From: an uncultured Anaerolineae bacterium
GTDB taxonomy: Bacteria > Chloroflexota > Anaerolineae > Aggregatilineales > Phototrophicaceae
Direction of reading: 5' to 3'
NCBI GenBank assembly: GCA_934216615.1
Contig: CAKQCB010000002.1
Coordinates: 186,001-250,000 of the forward strand
Length of the DNA: 64,000 bases
Part shown: in pieces, positions 37,813 through 46,490 of the stretch
Layout: every line of letters begins with the position of its first letter
Numbering within the stretch: position 1 is the first letter of the stretch
Translations under genes and position numbers: made by a program
The notes under the pieces: model-generated
Seen by the model: the letters and a program-made list of their open reading frames with translations, nothing else
Told to the model about the DNA's origin: nothing
Database searches by the model: none

Positions 37813-37954
37813 CCCCTTGAAAATGTATTGCACCCGCTCGGCGAATTGACGCAAAACCCTGCGCAGTTTGTCGGGCGGCGTTGTTTTCGTGTGACTTGAC
37901 ATGGCGGGCGATAAACGTCTAGCGCGTTAATCTAATCACATTCGATGCTATTTC

Positions 37955-37996
37955 AGGTCGGCATGGATTCAACTTCTCCATGCCGACCTTTTTTTC
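37955..37996 (+). terminator. Intrinsic terminator after the HEAT-repeat gene
   Basis: AGGTCGGCATGG (37955-37966) pairs perfectly with CCATGCCGACCT (37978-37989) around an 11-base loop and runs into eight T. It lies 143 bases after the stop. The bases between show nothing else. Confidence 0.9.
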
Positions 37997-38048
37997 TATC
38001 AAAACCTCTCCACTTCATCCCATAAATACAATTTCTATCATGATTTAT

Positions 38049-38066
38049 ATGTGAAATGATTCACAA
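38049..38066. promoter_or_regulatory. Rex-type operator upstream of ndh
   Basis: ATGTGAAATGATTCACAA matches the Rex consensus TTGTGAAnnnnTTCACAA at 13 of the 14 fixed positions; only the first base differs. The core TGTGAA-N4-TTCACA (38050-38065) is a perfect inverted repeat. It covers the -35 box of the ndh promoter. Rex is a repressor released by a high NADH/NAD+ ratio and controls NADH dehydrogenases in several phyla. The same core also fits the CRP half-sites TGTGA-N6-TCACA, but the ndh target favours Rex. Confidence 0.7.
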
Positions 38067-38094
38067 ATAACCCAGAAAAACTTATACTATAAGT
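38060..38094 (+). promoter_or_regulatory. ndh promoter with -10 inside a palindrome
   Basis: TTCACA (38060-38065), a 17-base spacer and TATACT (38083-38088) form a good sigma-70-type promoter 41 bases before the ndh start. The -10 lies within the perfect 15-base palindrome ACTTATA-C-TATAAGT (38080-38094), so a second regulator could act here. The -35 lies in the Rex-type site. Confidence 0.65.
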
Positions 38095-38128
38095 ATTCGT
38101 ATGAAATAGACATCAAGGGATGGATGTC

Positions 38129-39460
38129 ATGACAGTACAAAACCAGCATCGGACAGTGATTATTGGTGGCGGGTTTGGTGGGCTTACGACAGCCAAACAT
38201 TTAAATAAAACGAATACACACGTCACGCTCATTGATCGTCGTAATTTCCATTTATTCCAACCCCTGCTCTATCAAGTCGCGACGGGGGCGCTCTCGCCTG
38301 CGAATATCGCTGCCCCGTTACGCGCAGTCCTCAAACGTCAGAAGAATACCGAAGTGTTATTAGGCGAAGTCCGCGCGATTGACCCCGCCTCTAAAACCCT
38401 GCAACTTGATGATGAAACAATCCCCTATGATACGTTGGTGGTTGCTACAGGGGTTGCGCCTCAATATTTTGGCAATACGAGTTGGGAAGCCCACGCGCCC
38501 AGCCTGAAGACGATTGAAGAAGCCACCGCCATTCGCGCCCAAGTCCTGTCCGCGTTTGAAGTGGCTGAGCGGGAAATTGGCAAGCGCGACATCCAGCCTT
38601 ACTTGACGTTCGTCGTCATCGGCGCGGGGCCTACAGGTGTTGAGCTGGCAGGCGCATTAGCCGAAATTTCACAGCACACGTTACAAAATAACTTCCGACG
38701 TATCGACCCCGCGAATGCGCGCATTATCTTGATCGAAGCGGGGCCGAGAGTGTTACCATCATTTCCAGAATCGCTCTCTGAATATGCCAAACAAGACCTG
38801 ATCAAGATGGGCGTCGATGTCCAAGTGAATACAAAAGTATTGGACATTCGCGAAAACGAAGTGATTGTACAAACGCCACAGGGCGAAGAAAGCATCACAA
38901 CAGAGACAGTGTTATGGGCAGCGGGGGTGAAAGTCAACGGTTTGGGCAAACAACTCGCAGAGGTCACCGACGCACCGGTTGACCGTATGGGTCGGCTGAT
39001 CGTAGAGCCTGACCTCAGCCTGCCGAACATGCCCGATATTTATGTCATTGGGGACCTCGCTCACTTTGAACACGGCGAAGAAGCGCCTCTACCCGGCTTA
39101 GCCCCTGTCGCCATTCAACAAGCGCACTATGTGGCGAAAGCGATCCACGCAAAGCTCAACGGAACGCCACATAGCGAACCTTTCAAATATTTCGACAAAG
39201 GGACGATGGCGACTATCGGACGCGCGTCAGCGGTAGTTAATACGCGCTGGTTCAAGCTGACGGGGTTCTTCGGCTGGCTGACGTGGCTGTTCATTCACCT
39301 GATGTATATTGTCGAGTTTGAGGCGCGCACGTTGGTGTTATGGCAGTGGGCATGGAATTACCTCACCCGCAACCGCGCCGCGCGTCTCATCACGGGTGAA
39401 AACAGGGTGGAAAACCAACCCGCCCAAATCGTACAAGAAGCGGAGGGTATGTTTTTATAA
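38129..39460 (+). CDS. ndh: Type II NADH dehydrogenase (NDH-2)
   Basis: NDH-2 passes electrons from NADH to quinone without pumping protons. I choose the second ATG (38129), eight bases after AAGGGA. The 443-residue protein has the FAD-binding VIIGGGFGGLTTAKHL, the quinone/FAD region FHLFQPLLYQVATGALSPA, the NADH-binding VVIGAGPTGVELAGALAE and the second FAD motif IYVIGDLAHFEHG. The C-terminal stretch GWLTWLFIHLMYIVEF fits the membrane-anchoring part of the family. It is controlled, probably, by a Rex-type operator on its promoter. Confidence 0.95.
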   Translation: MTVQNQHRTVIIGGGFGGLTTAKHLNKTNTHVTLIDRRNFHLFQPLLYQVATGALSPANIAAPLRAVLKRQKNTEVLLGEVRAIDPASKTLQLDDETIPYDTLVVATGVAPQYFGNTSWEAHAPSLKTIEEATAIRAQVLSAFEVAEREIGKRDIQPYLTFVVIGAGPTGVELAGALAEISQHTLQNNFRRIDPANARIILIEAGPRVLPSFPESLSEYAKQDLIKMGVDVQVNTKVLDIRENEVIVQTPQGEESITTETVLWAAGVKVNGLGKQLAEVTDAPVDRMGRLIVEPDLSLPNMPDIYVIGDLAHFEHGEEAPLPGLAPVAIQQAHYVAKAIHAKLNGTPHSEPFKYFDKGTMATIGRASAVVNTRWFKLTGFFGWLTWLFIHLMYIVEFEARTLVLWQWAWNYLTRNRAARLITGENRVENQPAQIVQEAEGMFL

Positions 39461-39490
39461 TGCCCACCTGTTCATTCTGACCGAATTCGT

Positions 39491-39543
39491 GTACAACAAT
39501 ATCAAGTAGTGAGGGCGCAGTTTTCTGCGCCTTCCTGTTGTAC
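39491..39543 (+). repeat. Nested inverted repeat between ndh and the lipoprotein gene
   Basis: GTACAACA (39491-39498) pairs with TGTTGTAC (39536-39543), enclosing a strong hairpin GGCGCAG-TTTT-CTGCGCC (39514-39531). The outer stem ends 30 bases before the next start codon. It could be the ndh terminator (only a weak T-run follows the inner hairpin) or a structured leader of the downstream gene. Confidence 0.5.
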
Positions 39544-39573
39544 AGCTTGGAATATTTAGGACGTAGACATCTT

Positions 39574-40980
39574 ATGCGGCGATGGGTTCAATGTGCAGTT
39601 CTTCTCGTGATGAGCAGTGGTATTGGGGCGTGTACCATCAATGTTTCGACACCCCAAGCGTTTAACGCCACAGCGATTATTCAACCCAGTTTCACCCCTA
39701 CGGAAATCATCCCAACCGCGACCGAAACGCTGGAAAATACCGCGACGGCGAGCGCAACCCCGACCCTCACGCCAACCCCTACGCCGATCTTTACCGACAC
39801 GCCCTCACCAACACCGACACCAGAAGGCACCCAAGCTTTATTCACATTAACGCCTGCATCAGCTCTCAATAACCCACCCGAACACAGTAGCCCCCCCTTA
39901 ACGCCAGTCCCAACCGATGGCTGGTCATGTGGAGATTTTCCCTGCGCCGACGACATCGACGGTTGGCTTGAACGGATTCAAGTGCCTTCCGGTTATCAAG
40001 TTGAATTTCTAGGGCGTTTCCCCGGACAAGTACAGCAAATCACCTACGGCGGGGATGGGCGACTGTATGCAACCGTCTTAGAGAACGGAACCCGCATCGG
40101 CGCGGTATATCGTTTGATGGAAACAGGCGCTGTAGAACGCTATGCGGGTGACTTTTATTCCCCGTTAGGCATCGTGGCACAACCCGGAACCAATGCGTTT
40201 TACGTCACCGCGCGCATAGCACCAATGAGTGGGGGCGCATTATGGCGCATCCCTGAAACGGGGGGCATTGTAGAACCTGTTTTTAGTGACTTGCCGTGTT
40301 GCTATCAACTGATTGATAACCAGCCCAACGGCCTCATCTTTGGCAATGATGGCTATCTCTATATGGGCGTAGGCTCGCTCACCGACCGCACCGAACCGCT
40401 TGCAGGTCGCGCGCAAGGGTATCAAGAGGTTCAGCCATACGAAGCATCGATCTTACGGGTTCAACCGCACACGGGCGAAATCACCGAATTTGCGACGGGC
40501 ATCCGCAACCCCTTTGATATCACGTTCACCAGCAGTGGCGAAATGTACGTCACCGACAGCGGTCTCATCAGCGGGATTGGTGACCGTCTCTTGAGGGTGC
40601 GCGCAGGTGAATATTTTGGCTGGCCTTATTATCGTGATCGCGGTTGTGAGGATTGTCAGCTCACGCCCAACCTCACCATTCAACCCGACCTGCTCACCTT
40701 AGCGGAACGGTCACTACCGCGCGGGCTGGTCGCTTATCAAGGCCAGATGTTCCCCGCCAACACCTTCGACACGCTGTATATCGCGCTGTGGAATAATATT
40801 GAAGGCGGTCAGCAGATCGTGCATGTCGTCCCTTCAATCGTGGGCAATGGCTATGTGCCTGAGCCTTTCATGACGGGGATCATCCGCCCGATTGATGTGA
40901 CCGTCGCCCCTGATGGCGCGCTGATAGTCGCTGATTATGTATATGGGCATATTTGGCGCGTAGTCTATGTGGGGAATTAA
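39574..40980 (+). CDS. Sugar/sorbosone-dehydrogenase-like lipoprotein
   Basis: The ATG at 39574 gives a lipoprotein signal with a lipobox IGAC (MRRWVQCAVLLVMSSGIGAC). A Thr/Pro linker follows (TPTLTPTPTPIFTDTPSPTP, to about residue 95). Residues about 130-465 form a six-bladed propeller of the glucose/sorbosone dehydrogenase type: PGQVQQITYGGDGRLYATVL, NGLIFGNDGYLYMGVGSLTD, TGIRNPFDITFTSSGEMYVT, and PIDVTVAPDGALIVADYVYG. Relatives use PQQ, but I cannot confirm the PQQ and calcium ligands, so a non-catalytic propeller is possible. It is exposed on the outer face of the membrane. Confidence 0.75.
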   Translation: MRRWVQCAVLLVMSSGIGACTINVSTPQAFNATAIIQPSFTPTEIIPTATETLENTATASATPTLTPTPTPIFTDTPSPTPTPEGTQALFTLTPASALNNPPEHSSPPLTPVPTDGWSCGDFPCADDIDGWLERIQVPSGYQVEFLGRFPGQVQQITYGGDGRLYATVLENGTRIGAVYRLMETGAVERYAGDFYSPLGIVAQPGTNAFYVTARIAPMSGGALWRIPETGGIVEPVFSDLPCCYQLIDNQPNGLIFGNDGYLYMGVGSLTDRTEPLAGRAQGYQEVQPYEASILRVQPHTGEITEFATGIRNPFDITFTSSGEMYVTDSGLISGIGDRLLRVRAGEYFGWPYYRDRGCEDCQLTPNLTIQPDLLTLAERSLPRGLVAYQGQMFPANTFDTLYIALWNNIEGGQQIVHVVPSIVGNGYVPEPFMTGIIRPIDVTVAPDGALIVADYVYGHIWRVVYVGN

Positions 40981-40990
40981 GACATTCAAA

Positions 40991-41021
40991 TTTACACGAC
41001 ACGCCAAGCGCGTGTTATACT
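40991..41021 (+). promoter_or_regulatory. gatA promoter with inverted repeat in the spacer
   Basis: TTTACA (40991-40996) and an extended -10 TGTTATACT (TATACT at 41016-41021) are 19 bases apart, 45 bases before gatA. The inverted repeat ACACGC-N5-GCGTGT (40999-41015) fills the spacer exactly and is a candidate operator. Confidence 0.5.
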
Positions 41022-41066
41022 GGCACTGTTAATTCAGCGCACCCATTAACCTGAGATGGAATCCTC

Positions 41067-42527
41067 ATGACTGGACTTACCGACCTTACGCTCACCGAAG
41101 CGTTAGAGAAACTTCGCAAACGTGAAGTTTCCTCAGTTGAACTTACACAAGCAGCATTAAACCGCATTGATGCTTTAGATTCAACCATCCAAGCCTTTTT
41201 AACCCTCACACCAGAACGCGCCATCGCCGATGCACAACGGGCAGATGCCGCCCTTGCCGAAGGTTCGGATCAAGCGTTATTAGGCGTTCCGCTTGCCATT
41301 AAAGATGTGCTTTCGACCAAAGACATTGAAACGACTTGTGGCGCAAAAATCCTTGAGGGGTATACCCCTGTCTATACAGCGACGGCTGTAGAGAAACTCG
41401 AAGATGCGGGGATGGTGATGTTAGGCAAACTCAACATGGATGAGTTTGCGATGGGATCGACTACGGAAAGCTCGGTGTATCATCCCACCGTCAACCCTTG
41501 GGACATCGAACGTGTGCCGGGGGGTAGCAGCGGTGGAAGCGCTGCCGCAGTTGCCGCCAACATGGCTTATGGCACGCTCGGCACGGACACAGGCGGAAGT
41601 ATTCGCCAACCCGGTGCCTTCTGCGGAATTGTCGGCTTGAAGCCCAGCTATGGACGTGTCTCGCGCTATGGCTTGATCGCCTTTGGTTCATCGCTCGATT
41701 GTGCAGGGCCGATGGCACGCACGGTAGAAGACACCGCGCGTCTTTTACAAGTGATTGCAGGTCATGACCCGAAAGACTCCACCAGCATGGACCTGCCTGT
41801 GTCGGACTACGTGAGCAAACTCACGGGCGACATCAAAGGTTTACGGATCGGCGTTCCGAAAGAATATTTCATCGACGGTGTAGAAGCCGACATTGACCAA
41901 GCCGTTCATACAGCCATCGACCAGCTCAAAGCCTTGGGCGCAGAAATTGTTGAGGTCAGCTTGCCTCATACTGATTATGCCCTGCCCGTCTACTACATCA
42001 TTGCGCCTGCCGAAGCCAGCGCCAACCTCGCCCGCTTTGATGGCATCCGCTTTGGCCCACGTATTGAAAAAGGCGAAATGTGGCCGACCTATAAAGCCAC
42101 GCGTGGTTTGTTCGGGCCGGAAGTCAAACGTCGCATCATGCTTGGAACGTATGCTCTTTCGGCAGGTTACTATGATGCGTATTACGGCAAGGCTCAGCAA
42201 GTACGCACGCTCATCAAGCGTGACTTTGATGAAGCCTTCGCCAACGTAGATGTCATCGCCACGCCGACCACACCCAAGACCGCGTCCAAGTTTGGCGAAA
42301 ACGCCGACGATCCGCTGTCGATGTATTTAGGGGATGTGTTCACTTTGCCCGCCAGCTTGGCGGGGGTCTGCGGTTTAAGTGTCCCCTGTGGGTTTGATTC
42401 GAACGGCCTGCCAATTGGTTTACAGCTCATCGGTGGCGCGTTCAATGAAGAGACGATCTTACGAGTCGGCCATGCCTACGAACAATCGACGGAATGGCAC
42501 CAACAACGCCCCACTTTCTCTCAGTAA
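41067..42527 (+). CDS. gatA: Asp-tRNA(Asn)/Glu-tRNA(Gln) amidotransferase subunit A
   Basis: GatA is the glutaminase subunit of GatCAB, which converts Glu-tRNA(Gln) and Asp-tRNA(Asn) to the amidated forms. The 486-residue amidase-signature protein has the catalytic Lys in [15 protein letters not shown] and the Ser-cisSer motif region [18 protein letters not shown] with [16 protein letters not shown]. The GatA-specific [20 protein letters not shown] segment makes it GatA rather than a general amidase. gatB and gatC are not in the window, so the operon is split. Confidence 0.95.
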   Translation: MTGLTDLTLTEALEKLRKREVSSVELTQAALNRIDALDSTIQAFLTLTPERAIADAQRADAALAEGSDQALLGVPLAIKDVLSTKDIETTCGAKILEGYTPVYTATAVEKLEDAGMVMLGKLNMDEFAMGSTTESSVYHPTVNPWDIERVPGGSSGGSAAAVAANMAYGTLGTDTGGSIRQPGAFCGIVGLKPSYGRVSRYGLIAFGSSLDCAGPMARTVEDTARLLQVIAGHDPKDSTSMDLPVSDYVSKLTGDIKGLRIGVPKEYFIDGVEADIDQAVHTAIDQLKALGAEIVEVSLPHTDYALPVYYIIAPAEASANLARFDGIRFGPRIEKGEMWPTYKATRGLFGPEVKRRIMLGTYALSAGYYDAYYGKAQQVRTLIKRDFDEAFANVDVIATPTTPKTASKFGENADDPLSMYLGDVFTLPASLAGVCGLSVPCGFDSNGLPIGLQLIGGAFNEETILRVGHAYEQSTEWHQQRPTFSQ

Positions 42528-42535
42528 TATGATTA

Positions 42536-42564
42536 AACAGCGGGTGACAATGTCACCCGCTGTT
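42536..42564 (+). terminator. Hairpin after gatA
   Basis: AACAGCGGGTGAC (42536-42548) pairs perfectly with GTCACCCGCTGTT (42552-42564) around a three-base loop, nine bases after the stop. The following sequence is only partly T-rich, so it may be a terminator or a stabilising end. Confidence 0.6.
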
Positions 42565-42695
42565 ATATTATGCAATATCACACCTCTTAAATGTGAATTC
42601 ACATTCCCCACTTCACAGTCAAACAGGAACCAATACCCGCCCAAAAACGTCTAATTTAACGTTAGAATAATTTCTGTAATATATTTTGGAGGTTT

Positions 42696-43793
42696 ATGCC
42701 CATGCATCGTTTCTCTCATAAAATCCTGTTCACCCTTAGCTTTTTGGGCTTGATGAGCTTAAGCACAACCGCATTCATGCAAGATTCCCCGCTCACACAT
42801 GAAGACTTCACCGAAAATTTTGTCATCGAATCGTATGTACAATTCAGCTACCCTGAGGGCTGGGTGAACCAATATGATCTACGTGATGGGGTAGCCATTT
42901 CAAACAGTGAGGATGCGCTTGATCAAATCACACGGACAACCCCACAGCTTGAAGCGGGACAAGTCACTATTTTTGTCGCGATTGCAGATGATCTAGAGGA
43001 ATTGATTGAAGAATTCGACGTTGATCGTGAAACAGCGACCGCCGAAGATGTATTGGAACTTCTCTTACCCCTTGTTGATCCTACTTACGAATTTGCTGAA
43101 CCCGAATCGTTTGAGGCTGGAGACGGCGCTTGGGCAACTGCAGACTGGTCAGCCGAAGGGTTTGATGCGGTGATCGCCATCGGAAAACTGGAAGATGAGT
43201 TTGTCACTGCCCTGTTGCAAACAGCGCCTACAGAACGTGACGACTGGCGCGAAACTTATCATCTATTTTTAGAGACGGTTCATTTGCCTGAAGCGGGGAC
43301 ATGGGCGCTGACAGAAACGTTTGAACATATGGAATACCCGCTCACATTTGCTTACCCTGAAAACTGGCTGATGGATATCCGCTATAATGCCGTGACGATT
43401 GCGCCAGATGAATTTTCCCTCATGATAGACATCATTGAGGAATTTCCCGAAGACACATTCTTCATCAAATTTTATATGGTCGACATCAGCGAAGAAAATG
43501 ATCTGCCCTTTGACACGGATGCCAATGCGTTTGAAATCAGCGAAGCAATGTACGCTGTGATCACAGAAGAAGACCCGACGATGGAAATGACAACCCCAGA
43601 ACGGTTTCATATCAATGATCGTTCGGCCGCCCGCTTCACACTCTATGCCCCTGAATCAACCACCGAATTCATTTTCTGGGTTCCCGAAACCGAATTTTTG
43701 GTCATCATCCAAACGAGCATGGAAACAGGTGAAATGTCCTACTGGTCACCCTTGATCGAGGGCATTCTGCAAACCCTCGAATACCATTCTTAA
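42696..43793 (+). CDS. Exported acidic protein with two tandem repeats
   Basis: The 365-residue protein has a signal peptide (HKILFTLSFLGLMSLSTTAF). The mature part consists of two related halves: SYVQFSYPEGWVNQYDLRDG ... and MEYPLTFAYPENWLMDIRYN ..., each an antiparallel-sheet pattern like the PsbP/DUF1795-type domain. It is strongly acidic. There is no catalytic signature. GGAGG lies upstream; the ATG at 42702 is an equally good start. A short inverted repeat AACGT-N8-ACGTT and a TAGAAT box are upstream. The role is unknown; many such modules are found in bacterial exported proteins. Confidence 0.65.
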   Translation: MPMHRFSHKILFTLSFLGLMSLSTTAFMQDSPLTHEDFTENFVIESYVQFSYPEGWVNQYDLRDGVAISNSEDALDQITRTTPQLEAGQVTIFVAIADDLEELIEEFDVDRETATAEDVLELLLPLVDPTYEFAEPESFEAGDGAWATADWSAEGFDAVIAIGKLEDEFVTALLQTAPTERDDWRETYHLFLETVHLPEAGTWALTETFEHMEYPLTFAYPENWLMDIRYNAVTIAPDEFSLMIDIIEEFPEDTFFIKFYMVDISEENDLPFDTDANAFEISEAMYAVITEEDPTMEMTTPERFHINDRSAARFTLYAPESTTEFIFWVPETEFLVIIQTSMETGEMSYWSPLIEGILQTLEYHS

Positions 43794-43815
43794 ACTCGCT
43801 TCGCTGAAACCATTG

Positions 43816-43844
43816 AGACCCTTATCGCACGATAGGGGTCTTTT
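43816..43844 (+). terminator. Intrinsic terminator
   Basis: AGACCCTTATCG (43816-43827) pairs with CGATAGGGGTCT (43830-43841) with one wobble pair and runs into TTTT. The last inner pairs must open to give a usable loop. Confidence 0.85.
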
Positions 43845-43945
43845 CGTTGATGACCCAAACCAAGACGTTAAACGTCGATGATTCGCTTAAAACGGGCTAT
43901 CATCAATGCTTTACAGAATAAGCTCAACCTACAAAGTGATTCATC

Positions 43946-44851
43946 ATGCAAAACTTGCCTTTTAACAAACCAGGGAAATTTTATCGTGGAAATTTACATA
44001 CCCATTCCACCGTATCCGACGGTTTAAAATCGATCGAAGAAGTCTGCGCCTTTTATAAAGCCAACGGGTATCACTTCCTCTCCATCACCGACCACTTCAT
44101 GAAACAATTCGATTACCAGATTGCCGACCCGCGCCCTTATGACAGCGCTGATTTTGTCAGCATCATCGGCGCGGAATTACACAGCGGACGCACCAGCACA
44201 GGCGAACTTTGGCATATCCTCGCCAATGGTCTGCCCCTCGACTTTGCCCCACCGACAGAGGATGAAACCGGCCCGCAGATTGCTCAACGTGCGTTGGATG
44301 CAGGCGCGTTGGTCACGGTGGCGCACCCTGCATGGTACGCGCTCACCGAAGCCGATGTGCTTTCACTCGGTGAATGTCACGCGATTGAGACCATCAATGG
44401 CATTTCCTACGATCATAACGACCGCGTGGACTCATGGTACATGCTGGATGTGATGTTGGCACGAGGCTATCGCTATAACGCCCTGACGACCGACGACGCA
44501 CACTTTCACGCTTTTCACAATGACCGCTTAAAGGGTTGGGTGTGGGTAAAAACCGAAACGCTGTCTAGTGATGCTTTATTAATGGCGCTCAAAGCAGGTG
44601 AATATTACTGCTCCAGTGGCCCGCAAATCTTTGATCTCGAAATCGTTTCCCGCGAATCCATCACGATTCGGTGTTCCCCCGTGAATAGTATCTTCATCAC
44701 AGGCGCGGGGCCTTCTTCCGCATACCAACACGGGAACGGCATCATCGAAACGACGCTCAGCTTAGAACGTGTCAAAGGGGATTACTGCCGTGTGACGATT
44801 CGTGATGCGCAGGGTAACCGCGCATGGACGAATCCCATCTGGTTTGATTGA
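43946..44851 (+). CDS. PHP-domain metallohydrolase (CehA/McbA-like)
   Basis: The 301-residue protein has the PHP metal-site motifs in order: GNLHTHSTVSDG (HxH), FLSITDHF (TDH), IIGAELHSG, VTVAHPAWY and ALTTDDAHFHAFHND. This family hydrolyses phosphoesters or other esters and includes the carbaryl hydrolase-like CehA/McbA proteins. Residues about 200-301 add a small beta-rich C-terminal domain. No leader peptide is present, so it is probably cytoplasmic. The substrate is unknown. Confidence 0.85.
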   Translation: MQNLPFNKPGKFYRGNLHTHSTVSDGLKSIEEVCAFYKANGYHFLSITDHFMKQFDYQIADPRPYDSADFVSIIGAELHSGRTSTGELWHILANGLPLDFAPPTEDETGPQIAQRALDAGALVTVAHPAWYALTEADVLSLGECHAIETINGISYDHNDRVDSWYMLDVMLARGYRYNALTTDDAHFHAFHNDRLKGWVWVKTETLSSDALLMALKAGEYYCSSGPQIFDLEIVSRESITIRCSPVNSIFITGAGPSSAYQHGNGIIETTLSLERVKGDYCRVTIRDAQGNRAWTNPIWFD

Positions 44852-44864
44852 CGCTCAATTTCTA

Positions 44865-44895
44865 GGGGTTTCAACAAAACTCATGCTGAAACCCT
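44865..44895 (+). repeat. Hairpin after the PHP gene
   Basis: GGGGTTTCA (44865-44873) and TGAAACCCT (44887-44895) form a near-perfect stem with a 13-base loop. The T-run is missing, so it is at best a weak terminator. Confidence 0.45.
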
Positions 44896-44949
44896 CATAA
44901 ATTACAGTACGATCTAGATGTGATATTTTTGACCGACAGGAAATCAAAA

Positions 44950-46440
44950 ATGGCAAAACGGTTTGCGGATACCTATTGTCCTCAATGTGACATCCTCATG
45001 AATGTGGATACCCAAGCGGGGGTCTACCGCTGTCCACAATGTTTTCACAGGATCGACCTTCCGCTAGAAAGCCTAGATCAAGCCATAGAGCGTCGCCATA
45101 ACAAACAGATCGTTGCCCACATCAGCCATCGCGGAACAGTTCAACCGCGCGCAAAAACGCTTTTTGAATCCGGCGTTGCGTATCTGGCACATGAGAATAT
45201 CCCCGCTGCGTTACGCGCATGGCAAGATGCGGTAAACCATCAACCTGACTTTGTTGATGGTTATTTATGGATCGCCAAAACGTCGGCCGATGATGCCGTA
45301 AAACTAAAAAACCTTGAGCATGTCTTGGCCTTAAACCCGGGGCATACGGAAGCGATCCAACTTTTATTGGCGCTTCGAGGTGAACTCACGCCCGAAATGA
45401 GCGCCGCCGCAAATGACGCGTATCGTCAGCCTGTGGAGAAAACCGCCCCTATCGCCGTTCCCACCGCAACAGACACGCTCTTATGTAATGTCTGTGGGGG
45501 GCATCTCACGGTGGATGAAGATTCTCAAACCGTCTTATGTCGTTTTTGTGGGTTCACACAATCGCTCACTTTAAAACGTGGGGCGAGCTTGCTCACTAGC
45601 GCCCTGCTTCAAGAACGCGCCAAACCTGTGCGCTGGAATATCGGCAAGCGTAAAATCCACTGTGACCGTTGTGGCGCTGAACGGACAGTCACCGCCCAAC
45701 AGATGAGCGATACGTGTACCTTTTGTAACTCGACCCAAGTCATCGTCCAAGATGCGCTGAACACGATTCGCCAGCCTGATGGCATTGTCCCCTTTGCCAT
45801 ATCCGAAGAACAAGCGGTCGAAGCCATCCGCACCCGCCTCAAACAAACCGACCAACGGATTTCAGGGTGGTTCAATGAAAACCGTGTCGCCCGTAAAATC
45901 CTGAATGGGGTGTATTTGCCCTACTGGGTGTTTGATGCTTACGCCGACGTCCATATCAACCAACAGCTTAAAGAAGATTATGTGCGACGCTACGGGCGGG
46001 GCAACTTTCAAAACAAGCCCATCCTTTCGGAAAGCCAGCGAACCGATGGCATTTTAGGTCTGAGTGTGTGCGCGGTGCACCAACCGCCGAACACCCTCAC
46101 CCGACACTTGAAGTCGTTTTCACTCGAAACCATGATCGGCTACAATCCTCGGTTACTGGCGCGCTACCCCGCCTCCATTTACGATGTCAACTTTGTTGAT
46201 GCCTCGTTAAAAGCGCGGTCGGCAATCCAACAGGTTTTACAGAAAAGGCATAGTGAAACTTCAACCTCGACACCGTACGAAACGCGCGTGATGGTGCATA
46301 TTCTTCAGATGACCTTCATGCTGATTTTGATGCCGGTGTGGATTGTCCAGCTTCATGAGCGCGATCAAGATGTGCGTCCGGTTTTGGTGCATGGGCTTAC
46401 GGGGCAAGTCGTCTTAGGTAAAGCCCAGAAACCTTCATAA
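44950..46440 (+). CDS. Zinc-ribbon and TPR protein with a C-terminal membrane segment
   Basis: The ATG at 44950 gives MAKRFADTYCPQCDILMNVD; the upstream frame is unsupported. The 496-residue protein has three CxxC-CxxC zinc ribbons: CPQC...CPQC (residues about 10-30), CNVC...CRFC (about 180-205) and CDRC...CTFC (about 235-260). Between the first two lies a TPR-like helical part (YLAHENIPAALRAWQDAVNH). The last 200 residues contain the GVYLPYWVFDAYADVHI segment typical of TFIIB-type zinc-finger hypothetical proteins, then a membrane helix (MTFMLILMPVWIVQL). The function is unknown; such proteins are found next to membrane-remodelling genes elsewhere. Confidence 0.7.
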   Translation: MAKRFADTYCPQCDILMNVDTQAGVYRCPQCFHRIDLPLESLDQAIERRHNKQIVAHISHRGTVQPRAKTLFESGVAYLAHENIPAALRAWQDAVNHQPDFVDGYLWIAKTSADDAVKLKNLEHVLALNPGHTEAIQLLLALRGELTPEMSAAANDAYRQPVEKTAPIAVPTATDTLLCNVCGGHLTVDEDSQTVLCRFCGFTQSLTLKRGASLLTSALLQERAKPVRWNIGKRKIHCDRCGAERTVTAQQMSDTCTFCNSTQVIVQDALNTIRQPDGIVPFAISEEQAVEAIRTRLKQTDQRISGWFNENRVARKILNGVYLPYWVFDAYADVHINQQLKEDYVRRYGRGNFQNKPILSESQRTDGILGLSVCAVHQPPNTLTRHLKSFSLETMIGYNPRLLARYPASIYDVNFVDASLKARSAIQQVLQKRHSETSTSTPYETRVMVHILQMTFMLILMPVWIVQLHERDQDVRPVLVHGLTGQVVLGKAQKPS

Positions 46441-46490
46441 AAACAAAGCGTTTTTCGTTATGATTTCTTCCATCCGAAAGTGAACATCTT

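Noticed and set aside
38050-38065. The ndh operator as a CRP site (TGTGA-N6-TCACA)
   Set aside because: It fits, but the extra A/T flanks and the NADH dehydrogenase target match Rex better; CRP remains an alternative.
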